Source: Strigops habroptila
Lineage: Eukaryota > Chordata > Aves > Psittaciformes > Psittacidae
Length of the DNA stretch: 64,000 nucleotides
Direction of reading: 5' to 3'
Assembly (NCBI RefSeq): GCF_004027225.2
Contig: NC_044279.2
Coordinates: 51,980,744 to 52,044,743 of the forward strand
How positions within the stretch are numbered: position 1 is the stretch's first letter; each line of letters starts with the position of its first letter. Position numbers and translations under genes: made by a program. The notes beneath the pieces are model-generated. The model worked only from the letters and a program-made list of their open reading frames with translations, was not told the origin of the DNA and did no database searches. Shown here in pieces: positions 49,373-62,985 of this stretch.

Positions 49373-52300
49373 ATATTTCAACAAAAGTTAATGGGATTAT
49401 TCACTGCTTAAGCAACAGCTGAACATCAGAAAACTGAGCATCCAGCAACTGGTTTTAGCACACAATCTAGTCAACAGTAATATAAGCAGAAACAGCAAGA
49501 GCAAACAGGTTAGCTGAATTATAGTGATTCCCATGTTTGGTGATCTAAAATCCTGAATTCTAGGATCCTCACTTGAATAGCAGAGCTGAGGGATTTGGTT
49601 TTGTTTTCAACTTTTCATAATGCTAAATAGTTTGGGAGGAGGGTAGGTAAGCTAAGGTGAATCAAACTGGCCTGCCTGCCCCCCTGTGACACCAGCAAGG
49701 CCTGAGAGAGATTACATGCTTCAGTGGAGAATGCTAAACCAAAATCAAAGGATGCACAAACCCTGTCCTTCAGTCTTGTGGTTAACCTGTCCAATAGCAC
49801 TGACATTATCTCTTGCAGATGAAACTGAGAAGAACTTGTTTAGTATGGAAACCTTGGAGAGTTCAGTACAGTGTTGTTGGATGGGGACCTTTTGCCCCTT
49901 GATGGAGACTAAGATCGTGCTCTTTTACACCCATAATATTTGCCAAAATAAAAATTATGCTTAGAGAAACACTGATATTTTTTGAAATGGTAGCACTGGA
50001 TTTTCCAGAGTGCTATGTGCTTAGCTCCCTTCTAGTTTTCACACAGACTTTCTCCCCTTGCTCTGGCAAGGAGATGACAAGAATGGTTGAGAGGAGCTCA
50101 GTCTCTGACAGTGAGGGTTGTGTTGCCTCCAGAGAAGGTTGGCTGAAGGAATGCTGGTGTGACTGGGAGATGCTGTAAAATACAAGGAAAATGCTTGAGA
50201 AACATGGATATGGAAGTACTGCAGAGGTATATGTGTGGTTGTAGGGAAGGAATTTTTGTGAGACCCTAGAAAAAATGCTGCAGTAACATGGAATGGGAAT
50301 GCTACTGACGTCAGGCTGGAAGACAATCAGGTGAAGAAACTAAGTTTTACAACAGACTACAGACAGAGGAGATGGGCCTATGTTTTTTAAGGTTTTATGG
50401 GACAGAAAACCTTATTTCAAAATGAACAGAACACCGTTTGTCTAAAACTGATTGAGATCGATGCTACTGGTTCCTAGCAGAACGGAAGCATTTTAAACAA
50501 AATTAGTTACGCTGGGAAGAAGAAAGGTAGGATGAGGATGTGTAATAAGAAGGATTGCATGACAAATGTCTGCATCATCTATCTTTTTGTTTTAAATTGT
50601 CATTACTGTATTTTGTCTCCTGGATACCAGCATTAGGAAAAAGTGAGTTATAGTGTAAATTCTTAGGGTGGGTGGTTAATACGGTATCAAAAACCTCCCC
50701 AGGGAAATTTTGTCTTTATTGTTTGTGTTACCATACTACCAAAAGGCCTTTGGGAATCAAAACATTATTTGTTAGGCACTGTATGGAAAAAGTCTCTCCA
50801 CTTCAAGCAATGACCATAAAGAACAAGTACAGTGAAAGAAAAGATAAGAACTGGAAGCAATAGGAGGAAAATCCATTATGCATATTAAAATTGTATAGAA
50901 ATCTTGGTAGAAGATGAAATTGGATTTTTGGGTATTTACCTCTAAAATATAAAATGCTGAGCTGAATCTGTGGAGATAGTTCTAGGGAATTTAGCTTTCT
51001 GATTTCTCATTTTTCTTAATACAAAAGATATTTGCATGCTACTAATGCAATTCTCAGGCTCCCTGGGTTACTGCTTGCTAGAGAATGATGATGGCATCAT
51101 GAAGAAACAGTTCCTCATTTCACTGGAGGAAACTAGCAATGGAATTGTGGAATATGCTGGTAAGCAGTACCAAAAAAAAAAAATTAAAAAAGAGTAAACT
51201 GGAAAAAAGTTGACAACTTAACATAGGGAGACTGTCAGCTATATAGGTGAAATTCCAATTGGAGACTTTGGCTATTAGTAAAAATGTCTGAAAAGAGTGG
51301 ACTATAATTGCAGGTAGTGTAAACTTACTGTTTCTTCACAGCCATGGTTTCTGTGGAAAACATGCCTTCGTAATACATAAACTTTGTATTTACACAGTTA
51401 CATTGAGGCCAAAATGGGATATTGTTCCATCATCAAGTTCAACCTCCTCCTTTCCCAGGATTCAGGGGATGCCGGATTTTTAAAGGCCAGAGCAAGAAAG
51501 AATCATGAAATGAATGCCACTCATTTTTTTGAGCCACTCCACGGATTTGTGGATCCGTATAACTCTAGAAATTGTGATGGACTGACTCTTGGCATGCATT
51601 GCTGTACTTGCAAGGAGAATTGGGTGCGCAGCTTCTGGAGTATGCTCTTTCAATAGCAAGTAGCTTTTTTTCATTTTTCCTCCAGAACAGCCATGTCTGA
51701 AACAAATCTGAAATAGAGATCTTGATCTGGCTTCAGTTGTAGCAAAGCATGCACACTGTTCCATCACAAGACAGCACTCATTGCCTGAGCCTGCTTTGTT
51801 TGGGTCCATATTGTTTGGGTCCATACTGTTAAAATTCAAGCAACCTAGAAATTAGACTGATCTGTTTTGTAGATTAGATGGTTGTGCATTTGTCCCTGAG
51901 AAGAGAGGGGTTTTTTTTATTTCCTGATTTAGTTGAATACCCACAGATCTTTGATTCCTTTCTTTAGAAACAGGGCAGATTTCTGTAGATTCTGTAGTTT
52001 CTGTAGATTTAAGCAGCTGTCATGTAAAAATCATTAGGGAGTACAAGCAAGTCTTCATGGCCTACATCGAGTGGAATTTGATCACTGTTTATTGCACTGA
52101 CATATTGGAAGAGGTTTTGTTTTCTAATGTGGTTGCTGATTGATGTTGACATTAGTGTATGATTGCCCGTGAAGGTTTCCTGTCATCTCCACAGGATCTT
52201 AGTGCGGCAAATCATATCAACAAACATTTAGATAAATAAAGCGGTTGGCTTTATTTTATTTCATGAAAAAAATACAAAATAAGGCTATGGGTAGAGTTAG

Positions 52301-54424
52301 ATGATGATGAGTAAATCCAGACTGACACGTGGATGAAATATCAGTCAGCATGCCTGTTTCCTATGATGAGTATTTTGTCTTTAATATAGTGAATGACGAA
52401 CAAGACTCAGCATGGGAGCTGGGTGCAGAAGTGCAGTAAGTTCCCACCTCCTTGAAGAGGCTAGTTTCCAAAGTACTTCCATTTCCTCCTTTGGAGGGGC
52501 AGTTGCTTAAGTTGCTCTACAGTTTCTCATACTGCATGGACCCTGCCCATCTGTTTCTCCTCCTGGTGGAGCTAGAAATTAAGAGGTCCCCCATGGTGGT
52601 AGGTACATCCTGCAGGCATTCAGAACTCAGCTGGACAAGCAGAGCAATCTAATCCAGGTTTTAAGCTGGTTTTATTTAGAGCAAAGGATTGCGCTGCATA
52701 TCTCCAGCGGTTCCTTCCTTAGTCTCTCTCTGCTTTTGAATATTCAGATGCTGCTGGATGTACCAATGTGGCAGTTGCAAGTTGGGATCATCTTACTGAC
52801 CCTAGTTTTCTGCACCTGTTTATCTGGGCAGAATTACACAATACTAAAGAGAATTGGGGAATCTATTAAACAGAGACTTTAACCCCTTTCTTGGTATTCC
52901 TTCCTTAGCTGCTTCCCATGCGAAATCAAGACTTTACTGTACTGAATGTTTTGCCGAGATAAAGCATATATATGTTTACGTTTATTTTTACTTTCCTCAA
53001 CTAAAAGGTGTTCAACTCGGGTTCCTTCCTTCAGTGTAAAGCTGATGAAGGCTTCTTCAATAGCAGAATCCTGCTGGGTAGGAAATGGGCTTTGTCACTT
53101 GCAGGCTAAAATATGACTCTAAAAGGGATAAATTTGAGAGGGGTCAAATGAGCATCTGGAGAGAAATAACTTTCATTAAGGGCCTATTCTACAACTTTTA
53201 CTCGTGCTGAGTAAAACGGTTCTCCAAAGATAGCACTACATGAAGTAAAATATTATGTACCGCTACCTCTGTGAAGCCTGAAGGGCTTCAGGACTGTATT
53301 AGTCATTCAAGAGAGACCCAAGAATAGATGGTTTCCATCTGCGTATCTGCAGCTAAACCACTTCTGCTGTAAAGTGCTCACAGGAGAAACTTGGTGCCTT
53401 TCCCACTGGTGCCATGGCACTGCTCAGGAAAGGTGATTTGCTTTGCAACAAGAACTCAGAAAAAGTTTAGAATGAGATATTACCTTTGCCTTATATATTT
53501 TTTTCCTTAATTGCTACTCTAGTGTGTGTGTACTTATATCTGTATAAAAATATAGACATTGCTACAGTCCATCTGAGTGAAGAAAAGTCCTTGTAGAAAA
53601 CATCACCCACTTACTGCCTTGGGTTAACCCAAAAGGTCTTCTATTTTGTACTTAAGTATGTCCTTACAATGTAAAACATTTTGTATTTAAGCATCTAAAC
53701 TTTTTTAGAGTTGCCTCAGCAACTGCCATTTGTGAGGGCATTAGGAAAATCATTGTTTCAGAGGAAATTTGCTGAAATAGAATATTTGAGGTTTTGTCTG
53801 GGAAAAAACAAATCAGCTTGAGGTTAAAAGCATTTTGCCCTACTTACCATTCCAAAATACTACATGTAGAAACCTGGTTCACTTTGCTTATTGGTCTGTT
53901 AAGTACATGTATATGAAAAGGGAAAGTAAATTTCAAAGCAATATTTTTTGTAGCAGTCATGGTAATATTAAAATAAGTTATGTCTATTCACATATTTTTT
54001 TAAGCTGAAATTGCTTTACAGATGGCACAAAACTGCAAAATATTCTGGTTGACTGAAGTTTGGAATTTTTCAGAGGGGGAAATATATAGCCCCAAAGACC
54101 TTAGCTCTACTGGATATTATTGGAGATGTTATAACCATATAAGGGTGAGGAAGTTGCATTTGTTTCAGTTGGTGCCTATCCGACCTCAGGGGTGTGCAAC
54201 AGAGTGAACTATATTTTCCTTGTCATGTTGATGAAGCAAATTATTCTCCTGTGTGAAGTTTGGGGTGAACTCTCATGTATGCAGAGAGACTGACAGGGGC
54301 ATAAGAAGGGGCTTGAGGACTCAGGAGCAGAATAGGCACACTCTGTACATACCTTAGCTTTTACAAAGTTCATAATGACAATGTTCTTGCTCAAAGGCTA
54401 TATTCTTACTGACCTCTTGGAACA
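49373..54424. other. Intergenic DNA, no gene recognised
   Basis: No gene or large repeat is recognised. A 16-bp direct duplication around TGTTTGGGTCCATA lies at about 51797-51828. Low-complexity tracts are minor, for example poly-A around 51173-51190. Confidence 0.45.
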
Positions 54425-54510
54425 TAGAATCATAGTAGAATCATAGAATGGTTAGGGTTGGAAAAGACTTTAAGATGATCATGAGAAACTGTAACTACCA
54501 TGGCATATAC
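54425..54510 (-). mobile_element. CR1 LINE 3' terminal fragment
   Basis: The minus-strand CR1 tail begins with AGAATCATAGTAGAATCATAGAATGG, two or more copies of the CR1 3' octamer, then TTAGGGTTGGAAAAGAC. Homology becomes unclear after about 54510. The following text contains CTGGTCCAACC, which might be a second CR1 piece but is not secure. Confidence 0.8.
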
Positions 54511-55254
54511 CAGTGTAGTCCAGCGGTGCAAAATAAATCATGGAAAGATTTTTAGGTGGGTAGAGATGCCTGGATGCTTCTGGTCCAACCTTGCTCAAAC
54601 ACAAAGGCTGTCACCCACAGTCCTGCTCCAGCAGCCAGTGCTGAGCCCCTCATCCCAGTGTTCCCAGACTACAGCACCATCTCACTTCAGTTGCTAGTCC
54701 CATGTCCTCTTTTGCCAGTGTCTCCAGTTGCTGGCACCTTGTCCTTACAGCATTCATACACATGGGATAGAGTGTGAGATGGTACAGATAGAAAGGCTTT
54801 AAGACAGGACAAGACTGTAGTGATTTGGGTGCAAGGTTTGGTCAGACAAATGTACTGACTGGTGAGGGTTTACATGTGACTGGCCCTTTTTATACCATTT
54901 TCTATCTTTTTTCCTCCTCCCTTTCCCTAAATGTTCCTTAAGTTTTGCACAGGCCCACTTCAAATACCCTGAGTCCTTCTGTTCCTTTTGTTTTCTGCTT
55001 CTTATCAGTTAAAGTCCAGACTGGCCTTCTCCAAAGCTGCACCTGGACTTTCTTGATAGCCCATCAATTAGTGGATGAAGACTTCTGGTCTTTGCCAGTG
55101 CCTCTATCTCTTGAGCACCTGGTTTGTACCTCTACATGTTCTTGTTTTATTAATTCCTCCTTTATTTAATATCTCCTTTGCATTGAAAAGGTCCTTGATC
55201 AGATAACCTTAATGAAGCAGAGGTCTCACATCCTTGCTATATCGTTACAGTAGT

Positions 55255-55345
55255 GGCTGTCAGCCTTATCTTGGAGGCTCAAAAATGGATGTAGTACTCC
55301 AGAGTGCCTCACAAGAGCTGAATAGAGAGGTAGAGCTTATGTCTT
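55255..55345 (-). mobile_element. CR1 LINE internal 3' region fragment (degraded)
   Basis: The stretch AAAAATGGATGTAGTACTCCAG followed by AGAGTGCCTCACAAGAGCTGAATAGAGAGG matches the CR1 region that usually reads 'actggacgcagtactccag...tctcaccagagctgagtagag' on the complementary strand. It may belong with the fragment at 54425. Edges are approximate. Confidence 0.6.
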
Positions 55346-58300
55346 TACCATTTTCACTAAATTACCACTGATTAAACGTACTTCATATGGTATTCATAGT
55401 ATTACAGCATATGAGCAATACTTCAGCATGTTGTTTGCTTAGCTAGCGCAAAACCTGTCATTGTCATTGAAATAGAATTGATTTCTAGAGCAATTCTCTG
55501 GGGGATGATTCTGACGTTGTTACCATGAAAACAACAGCCAAAGTCTAGCTAATTGAAGGTGGAGAAAACTTTAAGGAGAGAGTTAAACAGCACCAGGAAC
55601 TCACCTGTTTTATATAGTTAAAATCTTTTTATTTCATCTTGATAGAGAGAATCAAGTACTTATTCCTTGCCCAATATATGCATTATTGTTTTCAGTAGAA
55701 AGCCTCAGCACAGCAGTACATGGCTGGAGGTGGCCCAGTCACAAGCCCTGTAGAGAACAGTGGTGCCAAGACACTTTCTCATCAGCACAAATAGAGGCTC
55801 AGACTGTGTTGGTTCAGAGGGGGTGAGCACTCCTGAGATTACAGGCTAGTATGCATGTAAAGGATGGTCATCTTTCTCTTCCACGCAGATGAGAAACCTG
55901 AGTTATCTGTGTGGAGCTGATAGTGCCACTGATGCAAATTCAAAGATTAAAATCTGTCCTTTACAACCATGTGCCTATGCTAGTGGCAGAAGGCAGTGTG
56001 TTTTCCATGTTGAAAGAGAGGCAGAACTGTGCTGCCAAGCTGTAACGTAAGAAGAGCTGTAATGAGCCCAAAAGAAGTTGGGAGAGTATTAGCTTACACA
56101 AGTGACCAGAATCTGTAACTGATATGGAACAAAACAGCATTTGTGTTCTCTCCCTGCTTCAGGTCCAGCAAAGCTCTTCAGTCATAGCAACAGCCAGACT
56201 GAATAGACCCGCAGGACCTTTCATCACTTCCATCAATATGTGACCCCTGTCCTGCTGCTCTTGTCAGCAAGAGCATCTCTCCTCAGTCAGGTTGGACTGC
56301 CCTTCATTCTTTTGCTGAACTAATCACCCCTTTGAATGACACGCCAGCTAGATGGGAGGAAATAAAGGGAGATAAATATCATATGCCTGACCATCTTGCA
56401 TGCAGGATAAACACATAGAAGAGATGGTAAACTATGACTTTGACTTCTGAAAATATCTTAAGTTAACAGGAAGGGGAAGGATTTAACATCCTGCTCTCAA
56501 AGTCACATTGCCCTCAACAGAAGAGGTCAGTCTTCATTCCTTCCAGGAATTCCCTTCTGGAGACTGGGAAAGAAAAACAAGGTTTCTTGGCATATGCGCT
56601 GTCTGTAGCACTGGTAATTTCACTGGGATCTATGCAGACTGTTGCTCTATGTAGCGCTGCTGGACTGTGACTACTTTTGAAGCAAAGGGTAAAAGTAATG
56701 ATGTTTTCAAAGACTGTTTATTTCTCCTCCATTTTCCTATAAATGATGGAAAAATAAATTTAAAAAACCCAAACAAACACCAAAAAAGCAAACAGTGTCT
56801 TACCAGTTCAGCTATTGTTTACTGTGCAAACCCGTTTTCCCTAAGAAACATAAACTCAAGCTAGCCATCTAAATCAGGCTGCAATTTCATTTATCTTTGG
56901 AGAAAAAAACTACTTCTTATATGTAGCTCTTAAAAAGCGTAAGTGCAAAACATGAGTGAGTCTTTCCAGCAGCAGGCCCATTTAAAAGTATGTAATTAGT
57001 CTTTTTGTAATAGGCTTACATGATGAGAGAGCATGGGATTACTCCACACATATATCTGCATGTCTGTAGTCACTGATTCTGAGTGATTGATGCCAGGAGG
57101 GTTGCATCTTAGGCTGATGCCAGACTTTCAAGATTGAATGATGATGAACGATTTAGCACTGACAATGCTAAATCATTTCTAGAAACCTTTCCATCTTGGA
57201 GGATGTTTACCTTCTTGATATTGAGTTGAAACCAGGATGATATTCATTATCTTTTATCCAGAGAAGATTGGGGCTCATTGTTTACATGTTTTAGTTCAGT
57301 CAGCTTTTTGCTTTCCCACTAAGTACAGTTCTTTACTGTGGTGAAAACTCTCCAGAGGAAGAGAAGGCTTGCTTTCATGCCAGACTTGTCCAGACATCAG
57401 GTTTAACTTCACAAGGAGTGCTTTGATTTATGCTGCTCACATGCAACCTGGCTTAATTATTTAAGCAGAGTTTAAGCCTGTCAAGGTCCCTGGTCATTCC
57501 CCAACATTAGTCTTCGTTCAGCAATCTGGTTTCTAGGATTTTCCACAATTCTAGGATCTTTCCTCCAATCATGATCTACGGCTTATTCTTTCTGAGACCC
57601 CTGATTCTTTCTGGAAAACCTTTTTAGTGCTACCTCTTCTTTCTGGAAGTTAAGCCCCTGGGTTTTCAAATCTAAGTAGCATATGTACAGAACAACATCT
57701 CCTAGTTGGAGGCCTGTCCTATGTCTCTTTATTAATAAATAGGAGGATTCAAGGTCAGGCTTCTTTTGTTCATGTGCTATCTAAATTTATGATCATTCCT
57801 TATTGGTTTCAGCTAGCAAGTAGCAGAATTGTGCTTGAGTTTAATCGATTTCAGATGCTCACCAGCCCTCACACACACAACCAATTATCTGCTGCCTGTA
57901 AACATTCACAATGTAAGCTGGCTTTTCACCTATGACAACTGGGGAACCCAAACCAGCTAGTTAATATTCAAGGATCACCTCCTCCAGGCTCAGGAGAGAT
58001 GCATCCTGACCAAGAAGAAGTTGGGCAAGAACGCCAGGAGGCCTGTAGGAAGAATGAGTGATAAGAAATGTATTTTATTATTCTTCTAATGTCTTCAATT
58101 ATTAGTGCTTTGCTAATGAAATCTTTTGGGGTTTTTTGACAGATCTCATTATAAACTCCTTAATAAAACAATAAAACTAGGAGGATATCAATTGATTAAT
58201 TATCTAATTGCAGCAGCTCTGACAAGATGGCAGACATACCAGGCTCTGTTCAAGGGCTGGCTATTTTGTTGGTTAAAGTTTTGGAGAAGATACTGCCAAA

Positions 58301-60840
58301 ACAATAATTGCAGTGTATAAGAAGAGTTAGGAGAAAGCAACATCAGCCTAACAGTGATATTTATCTAAACTGAGTACTTAGAAATACTTTTCCCTACAGA
58401 AATTGTTAAGTAGTTGATCCTGGCAATTCAAATTTTGTCTTGAGGTGGGTGGATAGGAAATGCCCTGAGTAGAACCTTAAATTCATAAGTCTCCAAAGAC
58501 CCAGGGATATCAGCCCATTTAATCATAACTCCACAGATACAAAGCTGAATAGACTACTCCTTTAAATCTCAGAGGCAACTAGAACAGGATTTAACTGTAT
58601 CCATCTACAGCAAAGATGTAGACATCTAATTCTGAGGAAGCTACCTCAACAACTATGACATCCAGAAACAAAAAGCATGTGTTGTCTAGTTTAACAGAGC
58701 TGTACATATTTATGACGGAGATGAGCTATGTCCTAGAAGTCTCTGGTTCTGTTCATTAATTCTAGAAGCCTAGATGGCTGTATCAAATGTCTGAAGTTGA
58801 GAGAAGATGAATCTCATCATGATTAACTGTGCCACAAATATCAATGATAATTAGAACTTGCTTGGTGGGTCTATTTGTATGACAGCTCAAGTGACACAAA
58901 TTATGTTTTGCTTACTGGTATACAACTGAAACTTCGCTTACTGAAATTCAACTTATTCCAATAGATAGGTATGGGTGAGCACAATTTGGCCATCTCTTTC
59001 CACTTGCTACCAATTGTTTGAAAACGAAGGTCCCTATATGATTTCTCCATTGTGCCCCATTGCATGGGGTTAGTGAGAACCAAATGGTATCATGGGTGGG
59101 ATATTTCCTCTGAAAATTAAGTATGAGCCCTAATCTTATTTTAACCACCTAATATGAGATTTATTTTTTTGGTGCAAAAAATCCCTAAATGTCACACAAC
59201 TACCTCCCACGCTAGCTAGGAGTGCAGGGGGTTTCTGGGCTTGCATGAGGTGAAGAAGCAGGCTGGAGAAGACAGGGTGGCCTGGATGGTCAGAGCTGTG
59301 CTAGAAGCAGTTCCCTCCCATGCTACAAGATTCTGTCCCTGGTGCAACCCCTCCTGAAGGTTGTGCTATACTGCAAAGCACCGTAGCTAGCCCTCTTCTT
59401 CCCCAACAGTTTGTGTCAGGCCTGACTTGCACTGGCTGACCCAAGCCCAGAAAGGATGACCACTGCTTTCACAGAACCTTCCAGCTGCCAGCAGCTGAGG
59501 GAGCTTCAAGCTGGGCTTGGATATATGAGGGGTAAACAGTGTGCAGCAGGAAGAGGCAATAATCCTGACAGTGCAGCCTGGTGGAGTTTTGTGACTGCAG
59601 GTCTGATGAAAGACTTAGGCTGGAGGTTTAGTTCACAAGTAGAAAATAAGGACTGGGGAAAAATAAAGAAAAAGCCAAGAAATGGAAACACAGCAGAAGC
59701 AAAGAGCTGACACAACTTATTGAGTATTAAAGCAGGTTAGTGTGCTGGGTTAGTGTACTGCTGGGAGAGTTTGACAGGTTTACACTGAAAGACACCACTT
59801 AGAAGTGTTAACTTGTTTTATCTTAGCCTTATGGAGCCTTTTCACTGCAGAGTATAAAGCTGGCTATAGTCTTCATAATTCATTCTTAAAATGTGAGGTT
59901 AATGTGGAGCTACACTGGATATTAAGGGAAACAGATGGAGCAAGGAACACAGTGAATCACAGGGAATCTGTTCAAGAATTTTCTCACTGAGAGAATTTTT
60001 CCTTACTGAGTCTGCCTTAAATATCAGAGAAAGCTCAAGTCACCATGTAAATGCCAGTTCCACTGTCCCCTGGTTGGCATTTGAAGTTTTGAGCTAAATG
60101 TTGAGTTTGTTTGTTCAGGTCGGGACTTATCAAGCAGAAGAAGAAAATCATTCTCATTTAATTTAAATTAGATCTTTGTTCCTAGTTTCTCTTGAAAATC
60201 TAAGACTTCAGTTTGTCTGTTGACCATTTAGAATATTATGCTTTCTAAACCTTACAGTTTGGTCATAACATGCAGGTCTGTTTATTTCAGACATAAGACA
60301 CTCCCATTTCTTAACACAAATTTTACTGCATATTCAAACTTACTGTAATTCTAGACCACCCATCAGCTGCCTGGCCAACTGCCCCAAGGCATAGGAAAGC
60401 TGTGTGGTTACACAAATAGGGTTCATAAATAGGGTTGTTGGAAGCATCAAGTGAGGTCAGCTGGCGTGGTTCCCAAAGTCAGAAAGCCTAGCCAGGATTT
60501 CCATTGCTCTTCAATCACATAGGATGGAATGGAGGAAGAACGCTTCTGATGATCTCAACTGCAGCTGGCGCTGATACCCTTCCAGAGCTGGATAAATAAT
60601 AAATGGCCCCTATGATAGATGTCTCCAAAATGTGCTAATAATTTTAATATAATGGACTGGATGGCATAGGTGTATGTTTGTGCCTTGTGCTGGTTGCAGC
60701 AAAATTATCTAGTGTTTTTCATTCCTGTAGAACTGAACAGAAAATTTCACTGTTGTGAAAACTGGTGGTTATTCCCTGGAGGAAATGATCAAGGAAGGTA
60801 TCACCACCTCTTGATGTCTTCAAAATTTGATGGCTTTCAG
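55346..60840. other. Intergenic DNA, no gene recognised
   Basis: No coding gene, LTR or CR1 can be supported. A 9-bp perfect inverted repeat lies at 57150-57174. Open frames are 60-84 codons long and unremarkable. Confidence 0.45.
57150..57174. repeat. Perfect 9-bp inverted repeat
   Basis: GATTTAGCA at 57150-57158 and TGCTAAATC at 57166-57174 surround a 7-base loop CTGACAA. Further pairs outside follow one mismatch. There is no T-run of the kind that would mark a terminator. Its role is unknown. Confidence 0.6.
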
Positions 60841-61342
60841 GACCTCACTTGGAGTATTGTGTACAGTTCTGGTGTCCTCAACATAAAAAGGACATGGAGC
60901 TGTTGGAGCAAGTCCAGAGAAGGGCCACGAGGATGATAAGAAGACAGGCTGAGAAAGTTGGGGCTGTTCAGCCTGGACAAGACAAGGCTGCATGGAGACC
61001 TCATAGCAGCCTTCCAGTATCTGAAGGGGGCCTATAAGGATGCTGGGGAGGGACTCTTCCTTAGGGACTGTAGTGGTAGGACAAGGGGTAATGGCTTCAA
61101 ACTTTAACAGGGGAAGTTTAGATTAGATATAAGGAAGAAGTTCTTTACAGTGAGGATGGTGAGGCACTGGAATGGGTTGCCCGAGGAAGTTGTGAATGCT
61201 CCATTCCCGGCGGTGTTCCATGGCCAGGTTGGACGGAGCCTTGGGCAACATGGTTTAGTGTGAGGTGTCCCTGCCCATGGCAGGGGGGTTGGAACTAGAT
61301 GATCTTAAGGTCCTTTCCAACCCTAACTATTCTATGATTCTA
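60841..61342 (+). mobile_element. CR1 LINE, ORF2 C-terminus plus complete 3' end
   Basis: The + strand copy of about 500 bp begins in the last part of ORF2, where residues such as [15 protein letters not shown] and [14 protein letters not shown] are clear. It continues through the usual text (TGTTCAGCCTGG, GGACAAGGGGTAATGG, GGAAGAAGTTCTTTACAGTG, GGTTGCCCGAGGAAGTTGTG) and ends with ATTCTATGATTCTA at 61329-61342. It is 5'-truncated and carries frame-breaking changes, so it is non-autonomous. It is the best preserved CR1 in the window. Confidence 0.92.
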
Positions 61343-62734
61343 AGTAGAAGCTTTAGCTGAATATCTCTCACTGTGCTTGTGGAAGAAGTGAATGGATGAA
61401 ATTGAAGTCTATGGAACACAAAGCAATCAGACCAAGAGATCAAATGACTCCTTTGTGCTTAGATACTACAGAAAATATTTTGCCTGTATTTTCTGTTAAG
61501 ACTTGAGTGAAATGTTTCCAACCAGCCTATTAACTGATCAAAAAAGAGAAGTAAGTTTTTTGTATTGCTCCACACTTTGAGAAAAATATTTTGGCTTGAT
61601 TTGTTGTCAGCTGGTTCTCATGTTCATTTGAGTGTGTTGATGTTGGCTATTTGTTGGTTTTGTTCATTTATTTGTTTTTCCTACAGCTTGTATTGCAGTA
61701 ATCTGTACTTTTGGGACAAGATTATCAGAGCTTAGTATCTACCTTTACTGAAATAATCCTCTTGGCTATGATGTGTGGCAAAATGCAGGTCTGAAGCATT
61801 TTGTTTGTAGCATTTGACCTCACTTGGTGAATAGGATGTGGTAAGGAGGTGTGCTACTTTGCACAAGGCTACAGCAAAGTATCTCTTGCTGTTCCCTTTG
61901 CAGGAACAGCAAAGGAAGCAGAAGTTCCCTCTGCACCATCCATTTGGCTAGAACACCATGCTCATCTCGGCTTATCTCCACGTAGGTTAGTGATGGGGAA
62001 GAGTGGATGTGTTTGTGGGTCTGCTTGCTATCCATCTTCAATTCCACATACTTTGGCTTTGGACTGTAAGGTACAGTCAACCCATTTTAGGCCAGGAAGT
62101 AAACAGCTAAGACCTTTTTTCTTCCTCTATAGCAAAGAAAGGAAACTCAGCTGCTACTAAGAGGGGACAGAGATCTGTGTTGGTCTCAAGTTTCAGAGCC
62201 CATTAGCAGATACAGGTAATACATTTTTCCAAAAGGCTTGGTCTGGACTGATACTTGGTTTCTCCTGAGGCAGAATACAGTTAACACAGGTGCAAAGTCA
62301 GAGCTGGAATCCTGTAGCTGTTCTGCATAAGGCCATAGGTCTGCAGTATCAGGAGTCATGAACAGTCTGCAACCTCCTTTCCATCTTTGTAAGGGGAAGG
62401 CACCCTGTTGTTTTTCTGTGCTAATGTGATGGCACAGTAGAAAACTGCAAGCTGCTGGGATAAGCAGACAATCTCCTGTATGATTCTGAAGCAAGCTGCC
62501 TATTTCTGCTTGTGCAGGGTGGTGGCTCTTTCAGTCCATAGCCTGAATGGCGGATCCCTCAAAAATGAGTTAGTACTTACTAACCATGCAGGTTTACATG
62601 GCATTGTTTGAGACCTGAAATGTGCCAGGTAAACAACAAAGAAGAAAAAATTGCAGAATACTCTGTGGTGTCATCCAATGAGCTGAAGCATGGGGCTTCT
62701 TTTCACTCCTCTGTGTGCCATTTTCCATCATTCT
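61343..62734. other. Intergenic DNA between two CR1 copies
   Basis: No gene is recognised. Open frames of about 100 codons on both strands between 61820 and 62494 lack any known domain. Confidence 0.45.
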
Positions 62735-62985
62735 TTGGGCCCAGCCATCCAGCCAGTGTTTACCCTATGAAGAATACACATATCCAGGCCATGAGCAGCC
62801 AGTTTCTCCTGGAGAATGCTGTGGGAGACAGTGTAAAATGCTTTACTAAAGTCCAAATAGACAATGTCCACAGCCTTTCCCTCATCAACCAGGCATGTCA
62901 CCTCATCATAGAATGAGATCAGGTTGGTCAAGCAGGATCTGCCCTTCAAGAACCCTTGTTGTTTGTTGGTGACTGGCAAGAGGGA
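62735..62985 (-). mobile_element. CR1 LINE reverse-transcriptase fragment (broken)
   Basis: A minus-strand frame (63063 down to 62728) contains the CR1 reverse-transcriptase segment: GFLKGRSCLTNLI, then FYDEVTCLVDEGKAVDIVYL, then DFSKAFYTVSHSI and ending in LDMCILHRVNTGWMAGPKE. The metal-binding aspartate of motif A is within YLDFSKAF. The catalytic FADD box is not in the retained piece, and homology fades on both sides, so this is an inactive internal fragment. Confidence 0.82.
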
